This document shows positions 1-5,802 of a stretch of 5,802 bases of DNA, in pieces. Source of the stretch: Pseudomonadota bacterium (GTDB lineage: Bacteria; Pseudomonadota; Alphaproteobacteria; Reyranellales; Reyranellaceae). Each line of letters opens with the position of its first letter. The first letter of the stretch is position 1. A program made the translations under genes and the position numbers. The notes beneath the pieces were generated by a model that saw nothing but the letters and a program-made list of their open reading frames with translations, ran no database searches and was not told the origin of the DNA. Where the stretch lies: the NCBI GenBank assembly GCA_023436825.1, contig JAEZHS010000366.1:1-5802 (forward strand), given 5' to 3'.

Positions 1-7
1 CGTAGTC

Positions 8-49
8 GAGGGACCTGTTCTTGTCGATGTATCAACAAACAGGTCCCTC
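8..49. repeat. Long perfect inverted repeat (hairpin), probably part of a dispersed intergenic element
   Basis: A 12-base arm at 8-19 (GAGGGACCTGTT) is perfectly complementary to 38-49 (AACAGGTCCCTC). After a small asymmetric internal loop, a further 3 bp pair (21-23 with 33-35) closes a 9-base loop. Neither strand has a T-run after the stem, so it is not a classic intrinsic terminator, although it lies about 120 bases beyond the stop of the minus-strand dioxygenase gene and could stabilise that transcript's 3' end. The long arms resemble REP/MITE-like intergenic repeats of alphaproteobacteria. The hairpin is seen directly; its repeat-family nature is inference, since only one copy lies in the window. 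Confidence 0.7.
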
Positions 50-167
50 CGCTCCGCCTCGCTACGCTCGGCTCCGGTCGGGATGACGGGGTTTTGCAGT
101 CACATGCGATAGCCCTGCGCCTGCCCGGGGTCGCAACCGCGCCGGACGTGGCTGACCAGCGACAAGC
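50..167. other. Non-coding spacer with GC-rich tail next to the hairpin
   Basis: No credible gene is visible here. Directly after the hairpin comes a GC-rich stretch in which GCTCCG occurs at 51-56 and again at 71-76, exactly 20 bases apart, around a CTCGCTACGCTCG core, followed by GGTCGGGATGACGG. This composition suggests it belongs to the same intergenic element as the hairpin. From about 91 to the dioxygenase stop the sequence is ordinary spacer with no clear terminator. Confidence 0.4.
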
Positions 168-1127
168 TCAGCCGTTATAAGCCCGGCTCCCGCTATCGCG
201 CAGCCAGAGCCGCACCAGCAGGCGCTTGCGCCCGGGCTCCGGCCAGTCGCGGAAGGCAGTGCGCTTGTGGCCGAGCGCGCGATTGTCGATCAGCTGCATC
301 TGGCCCGGCTGGAACTGGAAGCGCGCCGACATGCCGGGTTCGTTCAGGATGGCTTCGAAGGCTTGCAGCGCAGCCGTGCCCTCGTTGTCGAGCGGCACGC
401 CGGCGAGCTTCTGGCCGTTCTTCACCTGGAAGTGCGACAGGCGGGCGATCAGCCGGCCGTCCTCGGCCTCGAGCATCGGATGGTGGGTCGTCATGACGTC
501 GCCGGGCGCGTGCTCGCGCTGGCGGTCGAAGTAGAAGGGTTGATAGAGCCGCGGCAGCAGCTCGGGGTGGCGTCGCCGCATCTCTTCGTGCGCCGTGGCG
601 AAGCTCACGATGCCGCTCATGCCGCCTTCCATCGCCGTGCGCAGGCACATCAGGCCGACATAGTGCGGCGGCACGTGGTTGTAGCTGTTGTCGGTATGGA
701 AGTTCTGCTCGGCATTGGTGACGTCGGGCCGGACGCCGTTGCCCGGCGGTCGGCCGAGATCGGTGACGTCGTAGATCGAGGTGCCGTCCCACTTCTGCGC
801 CACCGGCCGCGCCACCAGCGAGGCCAGCAGCCACCACACCGCGCGAGCCGCGTCCTCCGGCCAGCGCTCGACCGGCAGGCGATCGACGACGGCGAAGCCC
901 GGCCCGTCGTCGATGGTGCGCTTGACCTCGCGCATGAAGATGTGCGAGGCGTCCAGGGCGAAGTCGTCCAGCCGCAGCAGCAGGAGCGGCAGCGGATCGC
1001 GGTCGAGCGCCGCCATGACCCGATCGAGCTCTTTCTCCACGTCGGCCGGCAGAGCCAGGCGGCCGGCCCCGGCGGGCAAAGTATCACCGCGCCAGAGCAA
1101 CCGTTCGGGAAGCGCCTGGCGGGTCAT
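168..1127 (-). CDS. TauD/TfdA-family Fe(II)/2-oxoglutarate-dependent dioxygenase
   Basis: A 319-residue cytoplasmic protein with no signal peptide or membrane segment. Enzymes of this family use Fe(II), O2 and 2-oxoglutarate to hydroxylate small molecules, releasing succinate and CO2. The facial triad is visible: H144 and D146 in NFHTDNSYNH, and the distal H287 in DNRALGHKRTAF. R302 or R306 near the C-terminus (KRLLVRLWLR) is the likely 2-oxoglutarate carboxylate anchor. The segment after HTD (LMCLRTAMEGGMSGIVSF) matches the usual core strand after the first ligand pair. Its length is normal for TauD/TfdA and clavaminate-synthase-like members. The ATG at 1125-1127 is the first credible start, 4 bases after the dapD stop; no good Shine-Dalgarno precedes it, so translation is probably coupled to dapD. 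The substrate cannot be assigned, and nothing nearby points to sulfonate or taurine use. Confidence 0.88.
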   Translation of the reverse strand: MTRQALPERLLWRGDTLPAGAGRLALPADVEKELDRVMAALDRDPLPLLLLRLDDFALDASHIFMREVKRTIDDGPGFAVVDRLPVERWPEDAARAVWWLLASLVARPVAQKWDGTSIYDVTDLGRPPGNGVRPDVTNAEQNFHTDNSYNHVPPHYVGLMCLRTAMEGGMSGIVSFATAHEEMRRRHPELLPRLYQPFYFDRQREHAPGDVMTTHHPMLEAEDGRLIARLSHFQVKNGQKLAGVPLDNEGTAALQAFEAILNEPGMSARFQFQPGQMQLIDNRALGHKRTAFRDWPEPGRKRLLVRLWLRDSGSRAYNG

Positions 1128-1131
1128 GGCG

Positions 1132-1971
<840 letters not shown>

Positions 1972-1975
1972 CGTT

Positions 1976-1980
1976 CCCCT
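1976..1980 (-). promoter_or_regulatory. Ribosome binding site of dapD
   Basis: Read on the minus strand, AGGGG lies 4 bases before the dapD ATG (AGGGGAACGATG). It supports 1971 as the true start of dapD. Confidence 0.7.
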
Positions 1981-1995
1981 CGAAAATGCCGCCGG

Positions 1996-2023
1996 ACCAT
2001 AGCGTCGGGGGGCGGGGAGTCAA
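1996..2023 (-). promoter_or_regulatory. Candidate sigma70-type promoter of dapD
   Basis: On the minus strand a -35-like TTGACT (2018-2023, five of six consensus bases) is separated by 16 bases from a -10-like TATGGT (1996-2001, four of six). Transcription would start near 1989, giving a leader of roughly 17-20 bases that contains the AGGGG site. The spacer is C-rich. The boxes are seen; promoter activity is inferred. Confidence 0.5.
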
Positions 2024-2032
2024 TGTTCGGGC

Positions 2033-2038
2033 TATGCT
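2033..2038 (+). promoter_or_regulatory. Possible -10 box of nudB
   Basis: TATGCT lies 5 bases before the ATG at 2044. If used, transcription would begin at or next to the start codon, giving a leaderless message; no Shine-Dalgarno precedes this ATG. No convincing -35 box is present at the right distance, so the call is weak. Confidence 0.2.
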
Positions 2039-2043
2039 GCGCC

Positions 2044-2499
2044 ATGACCTACAAGATCCCTGAATCGGTGCTGGTGGTGGTCCATACGCGACGGCTCGAG
2101 GTGCTACTCCTGCAGCGCGCCGACGGCGGGTCGTGGGGCAACTGGGGCGCCTGGCAGTCGGTGACCGGCTCGCGCGCGCCGGACGATCCCGACCTAGAAG
2201 CTACGGCGCGGCGCGAGCTTTTGGAGGAGACCGGCCTGTCGGTCGGCACGCTCACCGACTGGCACCACGTCAACCGCTACGAGATCTGGCCGCAATGGCG
2301 CGCCAGGTACGCGCCCGACGTCACGCACAACACCGAGCACGTGTTTGGCTTCCTGGTCGACAGCCCGACCGTCGCCACCCTCGATCCGGCGGAGCATGTC
2401 GCCCAGCTCTGGCTGCCCTGGCGGGAGGCGATGGAGCGGACGTTTTCTCCGACTAATCGTGAGGCGATCAGCCAGCTGCCAGAACGTGCCGGGCTTTGA
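2044..2499 (+). CDS. nudB: Nudix hydrolase, NudB-like (dihydroneopterin triphosphate diphosphatase)
   Basis: A 151-residue cytoplasmic Nudix enzyme. NudB removes pyrophosphate from dihydroneopterin triphosphate in folate synthesis and can also hydrolyse dATP in vitro. The match to E. coli NudB (about 150 residues) runs end to end: SVLVVVHT near the N-terminus, WQSVTGS at 37-43, RYAPDVTHNTEH at 88-99 (E. coli RYAPGVTRNTES) and SPTNREAI at 135-142. The Nudix box spans G42 to L65 with R57, E58, E61 and E62 as core residues, but has one extra residue between G42 and R57, and the mid-box Glu is replaced by Asp. A WGNWGA insertion precedes WQSV. An in-frame ATG at 2023 would add MFGLCCA and has GGGGAG just upstream with tight 3-base spacing, so the start is uncertain; 2044 fits homologues better. 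It is divergent from dapD and first of a plus-strand run. Confidence 0.83.
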   Translation: MTYKIPESVLVVVHTRRLEVLLLQRADGGSWGNWGAWQSVTGSRAPDDPDLEATARRELLEETGLSVGTLTDWHHVNRYEIWPQWRARYAPDVTHNTEHVFGFLVDSPTVATLDPAEHVAQLWLPWREAMERTFSPTNREAISQLPERAGL

Positions 2500-2530
2500 C
2501 GTGTCCAGGTCGCACAGCTATCAGTTTCCG

Positions 2531-2761
2531 GTGACAAAGACGATCCAGCTACGCCATGTGCCGGATACCTTGCATCGCCGGCTAAAGTCGCGAGCAGGGC
2601 GGGCGGGCATGTCGTTGTCTGGCTATCTGTTGCAGCAGGTTCGCAGCATGGCCAACCGGCCGACCATCGAAGAGATGCGGGCACGATTGGCACGTCGGTC
2701 CGCTATTGCGCCATCGATTGATACGGCAGACGCCGTGCGCGCCCAACGCCGTAGCCGGTGA
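2531..2761 (+). CDS. Orphan FitA/VapB-type ribbon-helix-helix antitoxin
   Basis: A 76-residue protein from GTG 2531 to TGA 2761. The N-terminus (TKTIQLRHVPDTLHRRLKSRAGRAGMSLSGYLLQQV) is a ribbon-helix-helix domain: a DNA-contacting strand at about 2-9, then helices at about 11-25 and 28-41. The C-terminal part (RPTIEEMRARLARR to DAVRAQRRSR) matches the toxin-binding tail of FitA-like antitoxins, with the closing Arg-rich segment intact. Such proteins normally neutralise a PIN-domain FitB/VapC RNase encoded immediately downstream and repress their own operon. No PIN-domain gene follows: an MFS gene begins on the antitoxin's last codons (GTGA overlap). The start begins 31 bases after the nudB stop without a clear Shine-Dalgarno; longer in-frame starts overlapping nudB exist but would add unrelated sequence. 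GC content of the first half is lower (about 57-62% by my count) than in neighbouring genes, a mild hint of transfer. Confidence 0.8.
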   Translation: MTKTIQLRHVPDTLHRRLKSRAGRAGMSLSGYLLQQVRSMANRPTIEEMRARLARRSAIAPSIDTADAVRAQRRSR

Positions 2762-4152
2762 TCGTCATCAACGAACAAGGCTCTTCGACTTCCCGGGAAG
2801 CCTCCAAGCTCGGCCAGTTCAGCTGGGCCCTGTTCGACTGGGCCAATCAGCCCTTCTTCACCGTCGTCACGACCTTCATCTTCGGCCAGTACTTCGCCAA
2901 CCACATGATCGGCGATCCGGTGAAGGGCCAGGCCGAGTGGGCCTTCACGCAGTCGACGTCGGGCGTGATCATCGCCGTCCTGAGCCCCTTTCTCGGCGCC
3001 ATGGCCGATGCCGGCGGCCGGCGTAAACCCTACATCCTGTTGTTCCAGTGCCTGGTCGCGGTGGGCTGCATCGCGCTGTGGTGGGCCTATCCGCAGCGGC
3101 CCGACCTCGTGTCGCTGATCAGCTGGGCGGTGGTGATCGCCACGGTCGGCGCCGAGATGTCGATCGTGTTCAACAATGCGCTGCTGCCCACCATCGTGTC
3201 GCCGGCGCGCATGGGCCGATTGAGCGGCTTCGGCTGGGGCCTGGGCTACTGCGGCGGCCTGCTGGCGCTGTTCGCGGTGCTGATCGTGAGCCGGCCGTCG
3301 ATGTTCGGTCTCTCTGTCGACGACAGGCCCCTGTTCGGCCTCGACCCGCAGACCTACACGGTCGAACGGCTGGTCGGCCCCGCCTCGGCGGTGTGGCTGG
3401 CGATATTCGTGATCCCGATGTTCCTGTTCACGCCGGACGGCAACCAGCCCCGGCGCGTGTCGCTGGCGGAGGCTGCGAGAAGCGGCGGACGGGCTCTGCT
3501 GCACACCGTGCTGAAGCTTCGCCGCTATCGCAACGTGCTGCTCTATCTGATCGCGTTCATGCTCTACAACGACGGGCTTGCCGCCATCATCGCCTTCGGC
3601 GGCGTCTATGCCGCGGCGATCTTCGGCTGGGACACGGTGACCATCGGCATCTTCGGCATCATCGTCACCATCTTCGCCATCCCCGGCGCCTTCCTGGGCG
3701 GCCGGCTCGACGACCGCATCGGCAGCAAGCGCACGGTGCAGTTCGCCGTGCTGGGCGTGATCATTGCGACGATCGGCATCGTCAGCCTCAGCAAGCAGGG
3801 TGTGCTGTTCGTCGTGCCGGCGCCGGAGCTCTCGCCCACACGTAGCCTCTTCGGTTCGCTGCAGGAGAAGGTGTTCATGGCCTTCGCGCTGTTGCTGGGC
3901 TTCTGCATGGGTCCGATGCAGGCGGCGAGCCGCACCATGATCGGGCGCTTGGCGCCCCCGGGCATGGTCGGTGAGTTCTTTGGCCTCTTCGCCCTTTCGG
4001 GCCGGGCAACCGCCTGGATGGCGCCGCTTGCCATCGGCATCGTCACCACGGCGACGCAGTCAAATCGCCTCGGCGTGGCCTGCGTGCTGTTCTTCCTGGT
4101 GATCGGCTTCATCCTGCTGCTGTGGGTGCGCGAGGAGCGCGCCTCGCCTTAA
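2758..4152 (+). CDS. MFS transporter, UMF1/Atg22-like family
   Basis: A 464-residue polytopic inner-membrane protein with about 11-12 hydrophobic segments. The N-terminal FSWALFDWANQPFFT (21-35) is the family's hallmark SWALYDWANS-like motif. The MFS loop motif appears in both halves, DAGGRRK at 84-90 and GGRLDDRIGSKR at 314-325. YNDGLAAI (270-277) and GPMQAASR (385-392) are typical of UMF1 members. The fungal relative Atg22 is a vacuolar amino-acid effluxer; substrates of bacterial members are mostly unknown, so none is assigned. GTG 2758 is the only usual start before the SWALFDWAN motif, because an in-frame TAG lies two codons upstream and no ATG, GTG or TTG follows in time. No Shine-Dalgarno is seen; the GTGA overlap with the antitoxin stop suggests coupled translation. 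The first residues (VIVIN) resemble the start of a PIN toxin, discussed as a finding. Confidence 0.9.
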   Translation: MIVINEQGSSTSREASKLGQFSWALFDWANQPFFTVVTTFIFGQYFANHMIGDPVKGQAEWAFTQSTSGVIIAVLSPFLGAMADAGGRRKPYILLFQCLVAVGCIALWWAYPQRPDLVSLISWAVVIATVGAEMSIVFNNALLPTIVSPARMGRLSGFGWGLGYCGGLLALFAVLIVSRPSMFGLSVDDRPLFGLDPQTYTVERLVGPASAVWLAIFVIPMFLFTPDGNQPRRVSLAEAARSGGRALLHTVLKLRRYRNVLLYLIAFMLYNDGLAAIIAFGGVYAAAIFGWDTVTIGIFGIIVTIFAIPGAFLGGRLDDRIGSKRTVQFAVLGVIIATIGIVSLSKQGVLFVVPAPELSPTRSLFGSLQEKVFMAFALLLGFCMGPMQAASRTMIGRLAPPGMVGEFFGLFALSGRATAWMAPLAIGIVTTATQSNRLGVACVLFFLVIGFILLLWVREERASP

Positions 4153-4181
4153 AAGTGCTGCCGCAGGCATTATTTGCACTT
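4153..4181 (+). terminator. Weak hairpin after the MFS gene, possible terminator
   Basis: AAGTGC (4153-4158) pairs with GCACTT (4176-4181), enclosing a smaller stem TGCC/GGCA (4159-4162 with 4166-4169) and a TTATTT bulge. It starts directly after the MFS stop. No continuous T-run follows, only the T-rich GATGTTCAATTTTC, so termination is doubtful. Confidence 0.2.
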
Positions 4182-4210
4182 GATGTTCAATTTTCGTTGA
4201 CCGATATATT
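4180..4210 (+). promoter_or_regulatory. Candidate promoter of the mechanosensitive channel gene
   Basis: In an AT-rich island (about 30% GC at 4171-4210), TTGATG (4180-4185) is followed 19 bases later by TATATT (4205-4210), or 17 bases later by the weaker GATATA (4203-4208). The leader would be roughly 65 bases. The AT-rich island is clear; the exact boxes are tentative. Confidence 0.35.
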
Positions 4211-4266
4211 CCGACGACAAGCCTGCCGTAACGGGACGCTTGGCCGTGTTTGCACGCGTATCGGCG

Positions 4267-4273
4267 AGAGGGG
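4267..4273 (+). promoter_or_regulatory. Strong ribosome binding site before the channel gene
   Basis: AGAGGGG ends 6 bases before the ATG at 4280 (AGAGGGGAATAAAATG). It is the best Shine-Dalgarno in the window and fixes the start of the open-ended downstream gene. Confidence 0.75.
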
Positions 4274-4279
4274 AATAAA

Positions 4280-5802
4280 ATGCCCACTTTCATGCGAGCC
4301 ATCGGCACATCGATACTGGCGCTTGTCCTTTGCCTGGCGACGGCAGGTGCTGGCGCCCAGACGCCGGCGACACCGCCGGCCGGCATGACGCCGGAGCAGT
4401 TCAACGCGCTGGTCGACGCCATCAGCAACTCCGTCGCGGAGAAGCTCAAGGCGGAAGAGGCCCATCCCGCGTCGCCGGCCCCACCGGCCGCAGCGCCGGC
4501 TGCCTCCTCGAGTTCCAAATCCAAGGGCAAGCCACCGCCGCCCTCCGTCGTGCGCACGGGGCTCCCCGAAGGCCCAGGCCCCTTCGCCGTCTTCATCGAA
4601 CGCGCCGGCAATGTCGTTCATGCCGTGCCGACGCTCGGCGCCAAGCTCGCCTCGATTCCCGGCCTGCTCGACCAGAGCGCGGCGGGTGGGCGCGGAACCT
4701 CGACCTTCCTGCTGCTGCTGGGCCTCGTCGCCGTGGTGGCTCTCGCGGCCGAGGCGGTCCTGCGCACCTTCATGACCCGTTTCCGTCATCGCCTTGCGGC
4801 CAACGCCGGGCCCGAGCAGGGTTTGCGATCGCTGATGAATCTGGTTGCGCTGGCCGTGCTCGACGGGCTCGGCGTCCTCGCCGTCTGGCTGATCTGCAAT
4901 GCCGCCATCGGTGCCTGGTTCACCGGCCCGTACGGCCAGGACAAGCTCGCCGCCGCCATCCTCGACGGCATCTTCTACTGGCGCTTCTACGTCCTGCTGT
5001 TCCTGATCGTGCTGCGGCCGGCGCTACCGCAGGCCCGGCTCTGCGAGGTCACCGACCACGACGCGCGCGCCATGTACGCCCGCATCGAGCTGGTGATGCT
5101 GATGATCATCCTGGGTCGAATTCTCGGCCAGGTGCTGCTCGCCATTCAGACACCGATTGCCGCCGTCGGCGCCTACCAGGTGATCGTCACGGTGATCTAC
5201 GTCTCGACCTTCGTCTGGCTTGTGCGCAGTTCGCGCGAGGCCGCGGCCCAGTGGCTGGGCGGCCTCGGCAAGGCGGCGCCTCTGGCCGGCGTGGTCGGCC
5301 GTCACTGGGTGTCGGTCGCCACGACGTTCTTCGTGATCCTGGGCCTCACCCAGGTCTACGGCGCCGTCTCGGGGCTGACCCATGTCGGGGCCGCCATGCT
5401 GCTGACGCTCGTGCTCGTGGTCGGTGTGCTGATGTTCGAGACGCTGATGCAGGCTTTCGTGCGCCGCCTCGACTCGCAGCTCCTTGGCGCCACGCCGGCC
5501 AGCGACACACCCAAGCTGCCCGACGTCGTGGCGCGCTGCGTGCGTGTCGCCGTGCTGATCGGCGTGGCCGTCACGATCGCTGAAAACTGGGTCGTCCAGG
5601 TCCTGGGCCTCGCCGACGAGGCGCAATGGGAACAGATCACGCGCTCGTCCCGTACCGCCGGCTTCACGCTGTTCGCCGCGTTCGTGGTGTGGGAGCTGTT
5701 CAAGTACGCCACCGATCCCTACATGGCGCGCAAGAACAAGACTGCCGCCGAGGCGGTCGCCGACGGCGATGCCACCGCGCCGCCGGCCTCGCGCATCAGC
5801 AC
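4280..5802 (+). CDS. Large MscS-family (YbiO-like) mechanosensitive channel, N-terminal part, cut by window end
   Basis: The frame from ATG 4280 stays open to the last base: 507 full codons plus two bases with no stop. Residues 1-26 form a signal peptide (basic start, hydrophobic core, AGAGA/Q cleavage), then a Pro/Ala/Ser/Lys-rich periplasmic linker (about 62-92). Hydrophobic segments follow at about 140-161, 186-212, 230-248, 267-290, 296-317, 343-363, 367-390, 418-440 and 459-477. The stretch LRPALPQARLCEVTDHDARAMYARI (245-269), running into two membrane segments, resembles the same region of E. coli YbiO (about 740 residues), and the last residues (PPASRIS) correspond to the segment before the pore helix. 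Such channels open under membrane tension to release solutes on hypo-osmotic shock. The diagnostic pore helix and cytoplasmic beta domain lie beyond the window, so the family call rests on N-terminal resemblance and topology. It has its own ribosome site and probably its own promoter. Confidence 0.78.
   Translation, partial: MPTFMRAIGTSILALVLCLATAGAGAQTPATPPAGMTPEQFNALVDAISNSVAEKLKAEEAHPASPAPPAAAPAASSSSKSKGKPPPPSVVRTGLPEGPGPFAVFIERAGNVVHAVPTLGAKLASIPGLLDQSAAGGRGTSTFLLLLGLVAVVALAAEAVLRTFMTRFRHRLAANAGPEQGLRSLMNLVALAVLDGLGVLAVWLICNAAIGAWFTGPYGQDKLAAAILDGIFYWRFYVLLFLIVLRPALPQARLCEVTDHDARAMYARIELVMLMIILGRILGQVLLAIQTPIAAVGAYQVIVTVIYVSTFVWLVRSSREAAAQWLGGLGKAAPLAGVVGRHWVSVATTFFVILGLTQVYGAVSGLTHVGAAMLLTLVLVVGVLMFETLMQAFVRRLDSQLLGATPASDTPKLPDVVARCVRVAVLIGVAVTIAENWVVQVLGLADEAQWEQITRSSRTAGFTLFAAFVVWELFKYATDPYMARKNKTAAEAVADGDATAPPASRIS

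Noticed and set aside
8..49. Hairpin as an intrinsic terminator of the dioxygenase transcript
   Set aside because: No T-run follows the stem on either strand and it lies about 120 bases beyond the stop, so a repeat-element interpretation fits better.
2758..2900. Degraded PIN-domain toxin body after the antitoxin
   Set aside because: Beyond the first few residues the reading frame goes straight into the transporter; no PIN acidic motifs are visible in the transporter frame.
2623..3504. 293-residue minus-strand open frame across the antitoxin and transporter
   Set aside because: His/Arg/Asp/Gln-rich shadow translation of a transporter gene with obvious membrane segments and UMF1 motifs on the plus strand; not a hidden toxin.
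4330..5583. 417-residue plus-strand open frame inside the channel gene
   Set aside because: Arg/Ala/Gly-rich with no ribosome site. The neighbouring frame from 4280 has a strong Shine-Dalgarno, a signal peptide and membrane segments.
5024..5626. 200-residue minus-strand open frame rich in His, Asp and Gln
   Set aside because: Shadow of the membrane-protein frame; the composition is what antisense hydrophobic codons give.

Overview
The window is high-GC, tightly packed bacterial chromosome. Gene families, the strong GC bias at third codon positions and the intergenic style suggest a soil or water alphaproteobacterium, perhaps of the Rhodospirillales/Reyranella kind. That placement is inference from general resemblance and was not tested. 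All gene content looks chromosomal; I see no phage, transposase, tRNA, rRNA or CRISPR array.

Layout. Positions 1-167 are non-coding and hold a long perfect hairpin followed by a GC-rich tail, probably a dispersed intergenic repeat. Positions 168-1971 are a minus-strand pair: dapD (lysine/diaminopimelate biosynthesis) is transcribed first, and a TauD/TfdA-type Fe(II)/2-oxoglutarate dioxygenase begins 4 bases after its stop. A short divergent control region (1972-2043) carries a good sigma70-like promoter for dapD. Positions 2044-4152 are a plus-strand run: a NudB-like Nudix hydrolase (folate pathway), an orphan FitA/VapB-type antitoxin with no toxin beside it, and a UMF1/Atg22-like MFS transporter whose GTG start overlaps the antitoxin stop. 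An AT-rich spacer (4153-4279) with a possible promoter and a strong ribosome binding site leads into a large membrane protein open to the window end (4280-5802). It has a signal peptide and about nine membrane segments and looks like the N-terminal part of a YbiO-type (large MscS family) mechanosensitive channel.

How the genes work together: dapD and nudB are housekeeping biosynthetic genes that only share a control region. The dioxygenase is probably co-transcribed with dapD, but its substrate cannot be read from the sequence. The antitoxin-transporter junction is the most unusual spot: it looks like a toxin-antitoxin pair whose toxin was deleted, leaving the transporter in the toxin's place. 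I found no convincing new multi-gene system.
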